A stretch of DNA of 9,514 bases from an uncultured Spirochaetaceae bacterium (GTDB lineage: Bacteria; Spirochaetota; Spirochaetia; Sphaerochaetales; Sphaerochaetaceae): contig CALXON010000082.1 of the NCBI GenBank assembly GCA_944389985.1, forward strand, positions 1-9,514. Reading direction: 5' to 3'. The notes beneath the pieces are model-generated. The model was given only the letters and a program-made list of their open reading frames with translations, searched no databases and was not told where the DNA came from. Position 1 is the stretch's first letter; each line of letters opens with the position of its first letter. Shown here in pieces: positions 1-6,619 of the stretch. A program made the position numbers and the translations under genes.

Positions 1-2063
1 AGATGAGGTCTGTCGGAGAGGCTCTCGCTCTCGGACGCACGGCCCTTGAGGCGATAAACAAGGCATTCAGGTCCGCCGAGCAGAAGAGAGAGGGAATAGA
101 AGTCCTCGACAAGTCTGTCTATGACACTGACCTCCTTCTGAGATCGGCACATCCGCTGAGGTTCCTCGCAGCATACACAGCCATAAAGGACGGAGAGACG
201 GATCTGGAGAAGCTCTCATCCATCACCGGCTATGACATCTACTTCCTTTCCCTCCTGACAGAGATGAAGGAACTGGAGGATGAGATAGAGAAAGGCCCGA
301 TGACAGAAGAGCTTTACAGAAAAGCAAAGAAGGCAGGCCTTTCAGACAAGTATATCGCGAAGCTCACATCAGCTCCCCTTTCCTCTCCTCTCACTCCTGC
401 AAGACACTATGTCGATACCTGTGCAGGAGAGTTCGAGGCCCTCACTCCATACTGCTACACATCATATGATGAGGAGAATGAGGGAGAAGGACTTGGAAAG
501 GATGCTGTCATAATCCTCGCCTCCGGTCCGAACAGGATCGGACAGGGACTTGAATTCGATACATGCTGCACCCTCTCATCCAGAGCTTTCAGGAAGCATG
601 GAAAGAAGACAATCATGATCAACAGCAATCCTGAGACGGTCTCCACCGACTACAACACATCGGACAGGCTCTACATCGAGCCGCTCACAGCCGAGACGGT
701 ACTCCAGATCATGAAGAAGGAAGGCACGAAGGATGTCGTTGTACAGCTCGGAGGACAGACTCCGCTGAACATGGCCGCAGAGCTTGAGAAGAACGGTGCG
801 AATATCGTCGGCACAAGTCTTGAATCCATCGATCTCACCGAGGACAGGGGACTCTTCTCAGCTCTCGTGAAGGAGCTGGGGCTCAGACAGCCTGAGAACA
901 GAAGCGCCGCAAGCGTGGAGGAGATCAAGGAGAAAGCCAGAGAGATAGGATTCCCTGTCCTTCTCCGTCCGTCATTCGTTCTCGGAGGAAGGGCAATGTT
1001 CATCGCATACGACGAGGACGGGCTTGAGGAGTTCATGAGGAAACCTGAGGTTACAGTCTCCGCGGAGGCCCCAGTGCTTGTGGACCAGTTCCTGGAGGAC
1101 GCATTCGAGTATGACCTTGATGCAGTGTCCGATGGAGAGTCGGTATACATCGGAGGAATACTCCAGCATATCGAGGCTGCGGGAATACACTCAGGAGACA
1201 GCGCCGCCGTCTTCCCTCCGTACAAGAGCAAGCCTGAGGTTCTTGATGAGATGCGCTCATGGACTCTGAAGCTTGCGAAGAGGCTGAATGTGAGAGGCCT
1301 CATGAACATACAGTTCGCAGAGAAGGACGGAAAGCTCTACATAATAGAGGTGAATCCCAGAGGCAGCCGCACTGTCCCGTTCATCTCAAAGTCAAGCGGA
1401 GTCGATCTTGTCGAGGCTGCGGTCCGTGTCTGGCTCGGAGAGGATCTCGTAAGCCAGGGTCTTGTGAAGGAAAGAGGCTCATACGCTGAGGGAAGATGCA
1501 TAATGGGATGGGCCATAAAGGAAGCTGTGTTCTCATTCGACCGCTTCCAGCATGTCGACCCTATTCTCGGTCCGGAGATGAAGAGTACCGGAGAGGTTGT
1601 CGGCTATGGCCGTACATTCGGAGAGGCTTATGCGAAGAGTCAGGCTGCCGCTTCGAACAGGCTCCCGACATCCGGCAGGGTGATCATAAGCGTGAACAGC
1701 AAGGACAGGAAGACCATCGCTCCGATCGCGAAAGCCCTGGAGGAACTCGGGTTCTCGATTCTTGCGACGAAAGGAACCGCCAGAGATCTCTTCAGCGAAG
1801 GCATACTTGCTGACGTTGTTCTGAAAACGCAGGACGGACACCCGAACATCGTGGACTACATCAGGCATCACAAGGCCGATCTCGTGATAAACACCCCGAT
1901 GGGTTCACACTCGAGAAAGAGTGATGACGATATAAGGACGGAAGCTGTCAGAGCCCACATGCCGTATACAACGACCACAAGTGCGGCGAAGGCTGCAGTC
2001 GAGGCGATCCGCTATCTGCAGGAGAACCGCTTCATCGTCAGGGAGCTTCCTCAGAGGAAGTGA
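1..2063 (+). CDS. carB: Carbamoyl-phosphate synthase large subunit, C-terminal two thirds (5' end outside window)
   Basis: This subunit makes carbamoyl phosphate from bicarbonate, ATP and the ammonia delivered by CarA, for pyrimidine and arginine synthesis in the cytoplasm. The visible 686 residues correspond to about residue 390 onward of the roughly 1070-aa family. The first Met (MRSVGEALALGRT) matches the internal MKSVGE of E. coli CarB, so it is not the true start and the frame stays open to the window edge. In order are the oligomerisation domain (about 1-140, ending near VDTCAGEF), the second ATP-grasp domain (GPNRIGQG, NSNPETVSTDYNTSDRLY, VQLGGQTPLN, RPSFVLGGRAM, HSGDSA, IEVNPRGSRTVPF) and a C-terminal MGS-type allosteric domain (about 545-686, with ATKGTA and VINTPMG). 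No key motif is missing. The last 26 nt overlap the 3' end of the convergent minus-strand gene. The family call is close to certain. Confidence 0.97.
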   Translation, partial: MRSVGEALALGRTALEAINKAFRSAEQKREGIEVLDKSVYDTDLLLRSAHPLRFLAAYTAIKDGETDLEKLSSITGYDIYFLSLLTEMKELEDEIEKGPMTEELYRKAKKAGLSDKYIAKLTSAPLSSPLTPARHYVDTCAGEFEALTPYCYTSYDEENEGEGLGKDAVIILASGPNRIGQGLEFDTCCTLSSRAFRKHGKKTIMINSNPETVSTDYNTSDRLYIEPLTAETVLQIMKKEGTKDVVVQLGGQTPLNMAAELEKNGANIVGTSLESIDLTEDRGLFSALVKELGLRQPENRSAASVEEIKEKAREIGFPVLLRPSFVLGGRAMFIAYDEDGLEEFMRKPEVTVSAEAPVLVDQFLEDAFEYDLDAVSDGESVYIGGILQHIEAAGIHSGDSAAVFPPYKSKPEVLDEMRSWTLKLAKRLNVRGLMNIQFAEKDGKLYIIEVNPRGSRTVPFISKSSGVDLVEAAVRVWLGEDLVSQGLVKERGSYAEGRCIMGWAIKEAVFSFDRFQHVDPILGPEMKSTGEVVGYGRTFGEAYAKSQAAASNRLPTSGRVIISVNSKDRKTIAPIAKALEELGFSILATKGTARDLFSEGILADVVLKTQDGHPNIVDYIRHHKADLVINTPMGSHSRKSDDDIRTEAVRAHMPYTTTTSAAKAAVEAIRYLQENRFIVRELPQRK

Positions 2064-2415
2064 AGCTCTCAAGCCATCTCAGCTTCTCTTCAAGCTTTCT
2101 CAGTGCAGAGGATGTCACGAGGGGAGAATGAAGGGAAGCCGCTTTCAGGAAAGGGAGAATGTCAGCGCCCCAGATGATATGATCTGCGCCCTGTATCTCC
2201 CCTTTCTCATTCTCGGTCACGGTGGTGCTGTACGAGACTGCGAGAACATCATCCCTGAAAAGATGCCAGGGCTTCTCGAATGACGGTCTGTACAGCATTG
2301 ACCTGATACCCTCCGCAGAGAGATGTATTGTCCTTCCTGCTCTCATGACAGGAACGGACCATGGTAAGGAACAGGCTTTCTCCGGAATGTGTTTATCGTC
2401 GGTACTGTCAGTCAT
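2038..2415 (-). CDS. Unrecognised 125-aa protein, convergent with carB
   Basis: I do not recognise a family. The protein starts MTDSTDDKHIPEKAC, is soluble and mixed alpha/beta in look, has no signal peptide or membrane segment, and ends in a charged helix (RKLEEKLRWLESF). Codon use (AGA/AGG, GAG, ATA, CTC, TCA) matches the flanking real genes, which is the main reason to accept it over the competing plus-strand frames. No Shine-Dalgarno precedes the ATG at 2415. A weak extended -10 (TG, T, TATTTT) lies 7 nt before it, like the arrangement at the mtnA-like gene and the OsmC gene, so it could be leaderless. Alternatively the true start is the in-frame ATG at 2559, in which case a TGA at 2497-2499 interrupts the gene. 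The 3' end overlaps carB by 26 nt. Confidence 0.6.
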   Translation of the reverse strand: MTDSTDDKHIPEKACSLPWSVPVMRAGRTIHLSAEGIRSMLYRPSFEKPWHLFRDDVLAVSYSTTVTENEKGEIQGADHIIWGADILPFLKAASLHSPLVTSSALRKLEEKLRWLESFTSSEEAP

Positions 2416-2559
2416 ACCGATGAAAATAACATGCGGAAAACACTTTGAAAGCTCATTCGCAATAAAAGGTCTGAAAATACCGGTTTTGTATTGTTTTCAA
2501 GACAGGATCTGTCCATTATCATCTCTTGTAACTTCTTTTCTACCAAATATCTCCTTCAT
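2416..2559 (-). other. In-frame upstream extension of the 2038-2415 gene, broken by one TGA
   Basis: In the same frame as the 125-aa gene the reading frame runs back 27 sense codons (ending ...ELSKCFPHVIFIG before the Met), meets TGA at 2499-2497, then continues 20 more codons to ATG 2559 (MKEIFGRKEVTRDDNGQILS). The part after the TGA reads like a beta-strand leading into the protein, which favours an older, longer N-terminus disabled by a nonsense change. Against that, the segment is richer in A/T (ATT, TTT) than the gene proper, and a GGAG only 2 nt before ATG 2559 is a poor ribosome site. A 5-bp inverted repeat (GACAG gat CTGTC, 2501-2513) sits next to the TGA. It may simply be a promoter and leader region. 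Confidence 0.35.
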
Positions 2560-2563
2560 ATCT

Positions 2564-2611
2564 CCACATTCAGAATATTCACAAAAACCACGGCCTGTGC
2601 CATATTCAGAA
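2564..2611. repeat. Pair of 12-bp direct repeats in divergent intergenic region
   Basis: CCACATTCAGAA (2564-2575) recurs as CCATATTCAGAA (2600-2611), 11 of 12 identical, start to start 36 bp. The first copy runs into the palindrome GAATATTC (2573-2580). The pair lies between the unrecognised minus-strand gene and aspS, upstream of the aspS promoter. It could be a pair of protein-binding sites; chance similarity is possible. Confidence 0.3.
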
Positions 2612-2691
2612 CTGGCGAGTACGGATGCGCAAACCTCAGATCCCCCCACGGACAAACAGCACCTGCTCGCCTTTTCTTTTATCTTTCCTGA

Positions 2692-2700
2692 TGATAGAAT
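2692..2700 (+). promoter_or_regulatory. Probable aspS promoter (extended -10)
   Basis: The sequence TGA-TAGAAT is an extended -10 with five of six matches to TATAAT. The best -35 at 17-bp spacing (TTTTCT, 2672-2677) is poor, which suits an extended -10 promoter. The predicted start near 2706-2708 gives a short leader of about 30 nt to the Met favoured for aspS. No T-box-like or attenuator structure is seen in that leader. Confidence 0.45.
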
Positions 2701-2736
2701 ACCCCGGAGACGGAGGAATATATGGAAGAGGTATTC

Positions 2737-4512
2737 ATGCAGCGTACTGTCACCTGTGGTGCTCTCCGTGCCGCAGATGAGGGAAAGACAGTCATACTCA
2801 ATGGATGGGTGCACCGCGACAGGAATCATGGCGCACTGCATTTCATCAACCTGCGTGACCGTTACGGCATGACGCAGATAGTAGTTGACGATGATGCCGA
2901 TGAAAGCCTGCAGAAGACAGCATCCGAGCTGAAGCTTGAATACTGCATTGCGGTGAAGGGACTCGTGAGACGCCGCCCGGATGACATGATCAATCCGGAT
3001 ATGGCAACAGGAGAGATAGAGGTCAAGGCAGAGAAGATCGAGATACTCTCGAAATGTGATGTGCTGCCTTTCATGATTGATGAGGAGAACAATGCCAGAG
3101 AGGATCTCAGACTGCGCTACCGCTATCTTGATCTGAGAACGGACGGCATGCAGAAGCGTATCGCGCTCCGTCATGAGATCGTCAAGGCCATAAGGGAGTA
3201 CTTCTACAAGACGGACTTCCTTGAGATCGAGACACCTACCCTCATAAGAAGCACTCCCGAAGGTGCGAGAGACTTCCTTGTTCCTTCAAGAATCTATCCG
3301 GGAAAGTTCTTCGCTCTGCCACAGTCACCACAGCTGTACAAGCAGCTTCTGATGGTCTCCGGCTTCGACAAGTACTTCCAGATCGCAAGATGTTACCGCG
3401 ACGAGGACCCAAGAGGAGACAGACAGCTTGAGTTCACCCAGCTCGATGTCGAGATGAGCTACGTCAAGCGCGATGATGTCCTTGCCCTCATGGAGGATCT
3501 CTTCGGATATGTGTTCCGCTCAGTGCTCTCCATTGAGCTTCCTGCACATTTCAGAAGACTCACATACCATGATGCGATGAATACATATGGCTCTGACAAG
3601 CCGGACCTCAGATTCGGTATTGAGATCCATGATGCATCATCATTCGCATCGCTCTCCACATTCAACGCATTCACGGAAACCCTCAGGGAAGGCGGATCAG
3701 TGAAGTATATAGTCGCACCTCACAAGGATGGATTCGACTATACGAGAAAGTATCTTTCCGAGCTTGAGAGTGCGGCAAAGATCTACGGTGCGCACGGACT
3801 TGCATGGATGAAGGTCGAGAACGGAACGATCTCAGGCGGCGTATCCAAGTTCTTCCAGGGTCTTGAGGACAAGGTTCTCAGTGAGACAGGAGCAAAAGAC
3901 GGGGATGTGATCCTCCTTGTCGCCCACAAGGACTGGAAGAAGTGCTGCACGAGCATGGGCGCTGTACGTTCACGCCTCGGCGCGGACCTCGGTGTCATCA
4001 GACCGGGATACGAGTTCTGCTGGATCATCGACTTCCCGCTCTTCGAGTACAATGAGGATGAAGGCCACTGGGAAGCTGCACACCATATGTTCTCAATGCC
4101 GCAGGCTGAGTACCTCGACACCCTCGAGTCCGATCCGGGTGCAGTGAAGGGAGATCTCTACGACCTCGTACTCAATGGCTATGAACTTGCATCAGGATCA
4201 ATAAGAATCCACGATGTCGAGCTCCAGAAGAGGATATTCAGGATCTGCAATATACCTGATGAGGTGTCAAAGGAGAGATTCGGATTCCTGCTTGATGCAT
4301 TCCGCTTCTCACCACCACCGCACGGAGGAATCGCTCCGGGAGTCGACAGACTCTGCATGATCGTGGCAGGACAGTCCTCGATCAAGGAAGTCATAGCATT
4401 CCCGAAGAACACAGCAGCCCTCTCACCGATGGATGACTGTCCGTCACCTGTTGATCAGAAACAGCTCGACGAACTCCATCTCAGCATCGTGAGAGACGAA
4501 AAGGCAGAGTGA
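2737..4512 (+). CDS. aspS: Aspartyl-tRNA synthetase, probably non-discriminating (Asp/Asn)
   Basis: This class II enzyme charges tRNA-Asp with aspartate. The start at 2737 (MQRTVTCGALR) aligns with the family N-terminus and has AGAGG 5 nt upstream; an in-frame ATG at 2722 with GGAGG 5 nt upstream would add five residues. From the 2737 Met the domains are an OB-fold anticodon-binding domain (about 1-105), the catalytic core with motif 1 (FLEIETPTLIRSTPEGARDF, about 161-180), motif 2 (RCYRDEDPRGDRQLEF, about 218-233) and motif 3 (GGIAPGVDRL, about 530-539), and the bacterial GAD insertion between motifs 2 and 3. The length of 591 aa is normal for the bacterial type. Residue 31 is His (RNHG), as in non-discriminating AspRS, where E. 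coli has Leu30; this implies that Asn-tRNA is made through GatCAB. The stop overlaps the next start. Confidence 0.97.
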   Translation: MQRTVTCGALRAADEGKTVILNGWVHRDRNHGALHFINLRDRYGMTQIVVDDDADESLQKTASELKLEYCIAVKGLVRRRPDDMINPDMATGEIEVKAEKIEILSKCDVLPFMIDEENNAREDLRLRYRYLDLRTDGMQKRIALRHEIVKAIREYFYKTDFLEIETPTLIRSTPEGARDFLVPSRIYPGKFFALPQSPQLYKQLLMVSGFDKYFQIARCYRDEDPRGDRQLEFTQLDVEMSYVKRDDVLALMEDLFGYVFRSVLSIELPAHFRRLTYHDAMNTYGSDKPDLRFGIEIHDASSFASLSTFNAFTETLREGGSVKYIVAPHKDGFDYTRKYLSELESAAKIYGAHGLAWMKVENGTISGGVSKFFQGLEDKVLSETGAKDGDVILLVAHKDWKKCCTSMGAVRSRLGADLGVIRPGYEFCWIIDFPLFEYNEDEGHWEAAHHMFSMPQAEYLDTLESDPGAVKGDLYDLVLNGYELASGSIRIHDVELQKRIFRICNIPDEVSKERFGFLLDAFRFSPPPHGGIAPGVDRLCMIVAGQSSIKEVIAFPKNTAALSPMDDCPSPVDQKQLDELHLSIVRDEKAE

Positions 4513-5627
4513 GAACACTCATAATAGGAGGAGGGGCGGCAGGTCTTTACCTGTCATCCCTCGTTCCTGAAAGCCTTATCATCGAGAAAGACGGAAGATG
4601 CGGCAGAAAGCTCTCCATAACAGGTGGAGGAAGATGTAATTTCACTCATGCATCCACTGTCCCCGAGCTTCTTGAGCATTACAACGGTAATATTCCCTTC
4701 ATACGCAAAATACTTTATTCACATACTCCTGAAGACATCATGAGACACATGGAGAAGCTGGGAATAAAAGCCATTACAGAGGAAGATGGCAGGGTATTCC
4801 CCTCCTCTATGAATGCCGGTGATGTCGTAAACGCACTCATGCCTGATGAAAGCAGGCTGATCACCGGAACAGGAGCTGTGAGAGCAGAGAAGAACGGCGA
4901 TGTATTCCATGTATATCTCTCTGACGGCCGGATGCTTGAATCCGATACGCTTGTGATAGCATCCGGATGCAGCGCACAGAACGACATCTACGACGGAAGC
5001 GGAGTATCCATACTGAGATCATTCGGACACACGATCACACCATTCCGCCCCGCCCTTGCCCCTCTCAATCTCGAACGGAAGCTCGGGAAAGCTGAAGGAA
5101 CATCGGTAAGAGTCAGGATAAAGGCAGGAAAGAAGGAAGCTGAAGGAGATGCGGTCATCACACGGAACGGAATCTCAGGCCCCGTGATCCTCAACATCTC
5201 AAGGCATGTGGAACCCGGCAGCATGATCACCCTTTCCTTTGCTGATACCGACATAAGAAGTCTCAGGGAGAAAGAACCCAGGAAAGCTGTTAAGAATGCT
5301 ATCAGTCTTCCTGAAAGACTTGTACACGCTCTCGTCGGAGATGCGGCGGACATGAAGCTCGGCAATCTCTCGAAAGCCGATGAGCGGATGATCACTGAGA
5401 ACCTGACGGCATTCAGGACAAAGGCATGGCCTTCTGCGGGAGCTGCTATGACGGAGAAAGGTGGTGCCGTGCTTTCAGAATTCAAGGCAGGAACACTTGA
5501 ATCAAAGATTGTTCCGGGTCTGTATGCCGCAGGAGACGTGCTTGATGTTGATGCCGATACAGGTGGATACAATCTCACATGGGCATTTGCATGTGCATGG
5601 TGCATATCGGAAAGTCTGATGCTATAA
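4509..5627 (+). CDS. BaiN/HI0933-family NAD(P)/FAD-dependent oxidoreductase
   Basis: This is a flavoprotein of the HI0933/BaiN family. Most members have no proven substrate; BaiN itself was proposed to act in bile-acid 7-dehydroxylation, which should not be carried over to this protein. The GTG start overlaps the aspS stop (GTGA), with AAAAGG 4 nt upstream, and places the FAD-binding GGGAAG at residues 7-12. Other family marks are GRKLSITGGGRCNFTH (about 32-47), SGCSAQNDIYDGSG (about 152-165), RNGISGPVILNISR (about 219-232) and the C-terminal second FAD contact GLYAAGDVLDVD...GGYNLTWAFA (about 337-360). At 372 aa it is slightly shorter than the usual 390-420. It is cotranscribed with and probably translationally coupled to aspS, a pairing with no obvious functional meaning. 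Confidence 0.9.
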   Translation: MRTLIIGGGAAGLYLSSLVPESLIIEKDGRCGRKLSITGGGRCNFTHASTVPELLEHYNGNIPFIRKILYSHTPEDIMRHMEKLGIKAITEEDGRVFPSSMNAGDVVNALMPDESRLITGTGAVRAEKNGDVFHVYLSDGRMLESDTLVIASGCSAQNDIYDGSGVSILRSFGHTITPFRPALAPLNLERKLGKAEGTSVRVRIKAGKKEAEGDAVITRNGISGPVILNISRHVEPGSMITLSFADTDIRSLREKEPRKAVKNAISLPERLVHALVGDAADMKLGNLSKADERMITENLTAFRTKAWPSAGAAMTEKGGAVLSEFKAGTLESKIVPGLYAAGDVLDVDADTGGYNLTWAFACAWCISESLML

Positions 5628-5628
5628 T
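5620..5628 (+). promoter_or_regulatory. Perfect extended -10 (TGCTATAAT) directly before the OsmC-family gene
   Basis: TG-C-TATAAT overlaps the stop codon of the flavoprotein gene, and the ATG of the OsmC-family gene follows after only 6 nt (CACAGC). A transcript from this promoter would start at or within 1-2 nt of the A of the ATG, giving a leaderless mRNA. No convincing -35 is present at 16-19 bp, as expected when the extended -10 carries recognition. No ribosome binding site precedes the ATG. Confidence 0.5.
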
Positions 5629-5634
5629 CACAGC

Positions 5635-6015
5635 ATGGCACGCGAAAGAAAGATAACAGCTCACTTCACAACCAGTCGCAGATATTTCGAGAATGAACTC
5701 GGTACGGAGTTTGATTTCACAAGTTCCACGGGCCCCTATGAGTATCTCCTCGGAGCTCTCTCAGGCTGTTTCTATCTCACACTGCTCTCATTTCCGCATG
5801 AGGCAAGATGGAAAAGCATGGATATCGCAGTGAGCGGAATCAAGAGAGATGAGGTGCCGACCACTCTGAAGCATACAGAGCTCAGGATCACTGTGACAGA
5901 TGCGGATAACAGGGAGGAGGTCCTCTCCCTGATAGAAAGGGCAAAGGCGGAATGTTCTGTCTATGCCACCATATCGAAAGTATCGGAAATCGAGACAAGT
6001 GTGGAGTTCGTCTGA
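5635..6015 (+). CDS. OsmC-family protein
   Basis: OsmC/Ohr proteins are small cytoplasmic, dimeric, thiol-dependent peroxidases or proteins of unknown role. At 126 aa this has the usual size. The diagnostic helix GPYEYLLGALSGCFYLTL holds the first conserved Cys (45), and the second (107) is in ERAKAECSVYATIS, where the family has a Cys followed by a short strand. Both cysteines expected for peroxidase chemistry are therefore present. The match is to the general OsmC/YhfA-like branch rather than clearly to Ohr. No Shine-Dalgarno is seen, and the extended -10 ends 6 nt before the ATG, so translation may be leaderless. The stop overlaps the next ATG (TGATG), which suggests coupled translation. 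Confidence 0.85.
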   Translation: MARERKITAHFTTSRRYFENELGTEFDFTSSTGPYEYLLGALSGCFYLTLLSFPHEARWKSMDIAVSGIKRDEVPTTLKHTELRITVTDADNREEVLSLIERAKAECSVYATISKVSEIETSVEFV

Positions 6016-6530
6016 TGGCAGGACTTGAGGAAAGATTCGAGATCTTCAGCGCGTTCAGGCTCGGCATGATCGACTTCTTCTCGAACGATCTTGCTGATGA
6101 TGGAATGCGGCACAGGAAAAGCTCGGTGTCACACAGGATAGCGCTGAGACTCCGTCCCTATTTCCCCATGCAGTACACCATAGACATAGATACAGATGGT
6201 ACTGACATTCTCATATGGAAGGACGATGAGATTCCTCTTGCGGTCTTCTGGTCTGATGACTACCTGACGGAGAAAGAGAGGAAGAGAGCGATTGAATACC
6301 ACAGGGAAAGAAAACCGGGACTCACACTCGCCTTCTCGCTTCTCAGAGACAGGTCCTGGATCCTTGTATACCGCTTCGAGAATGACTATGTCGAGTATCT
6401 TCACATCGACAAGGAATCATTCAGCGAAGATGTCCTGAAACGTCTTCTCCTGCCGGAAAAGGCAAAAGATGACAAACAGCTAATGCTTTCACTGAGAACG
6501 GAACGGAAAAGACATAGCGAAGAGAAATGA
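6015..6530 (+). CDS. Unrecognised 171-aa protein, possibly a degenerate PD-(D/E)XK-like fold
   Basis: The frame is open further upstream, but the ATG at 6015 overlaps the OsmC stop and has GGAG 8 nt before it, so it is the likely start. There is no signal peptide or membrane segment. A helical N-terminus (about 1-50) leads into MQYTIDIDTDGTDILIWKD (52-70), a strand PLAVFWSDD (74-82), a charged helix (TEKERKRAIEYHRERK, 85-100), then LTLAFSLL and SWILVYRF strands and a basic C-terminal tail. The order strand-D-strand-helix-strand-strand resembles the core of PD-(D/E)XK nucleases or HsdR N-terminal-like domains, but the E-x-K is missing (AVFWS stands in its place). This is resemblance only. Codon use matches the neighbours. 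It is the last gene before the 6583-6616 hairpin. Confidence 0.75.
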   Translation: MAGLEERFEIFSAFRLGMIDFFSNDLADDGMRHRKSSVSHRIALRLRPYFPMQYTIDIDTDGTDILIWKDDEIPLAVFWSDDYLTEKERKRAIEYHRERKPGLTLAFSLLRDRSWILVYRFENDYVEYLHIDKESFSEDVLKRLLLPEKAKDDKQLMLSLRTERKRHSEEK

Positions 6531-6582
6531 TCACTCCTGATGCAATGCCGTTTTCATTCTCTATCAGAGAATTGGCAAGAGG

Positions 6583-6616
6583 ACTCCATCCTCTACGCAT
6601 TAGCGAAGGATGGAGT
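6583..6616. terminator. Hairpin between convergent operons, probable bidirectional terminator
   Basis: ACTCCATCCT (6583-6592) and AGGATGGAGT (6607-6616) are perfect 10-bp inverted repeats. Inside them CGC ATTA GCG (6596-6605) forms a second 3-bp stem with a tetraloop. The hairpin lies 52 nt past the stop of the plus-strand gene and 3 nt past the stop of the minus-strand DUF6062 gene. The T-run on the plus side is short (GTTT) and there is none on the minus side, so it may terminate weakly or mainly protect 3' ends. Confidence 0.6.
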
Positions 6617-6619
6617 GTT

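Noticed and set aside
671..1309. Long minus-strand frame inside carB
   Set aside because: Ser-rich shadow of carB, caused by codon bias in the real frame.
2497..2499. TGA as selenocysteine
   Set aside because: No redox motif surrounds it (LS-TGA-KQ) and no convincing SECIS-type hairpin follows; only a weak AATAC/GTATT pairing is seen.
2222..2872. Plus-strand frame of 216 codons upstream of aspS
   Set aside because: Ser- and Cys-rich, runs into aspS in another frame, and is antisense to the minus-strand gene whose codon use fits the genome.
2497..3174. Long minus-strand frame antisense to aspS
   Set aside because: It lies almost entirely inside the certain aspS gene and is its shadow. Only the part below 2559 was kept, as a possible N-terminal extension of the small gene.
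4509..5627. Assignment of the flavoprotein to bile-acid metabolism
   Set aside because: The baiN name is spread across the whole HI0933 family; no other bile-acid genes are near, and the gene sits behind aspS.
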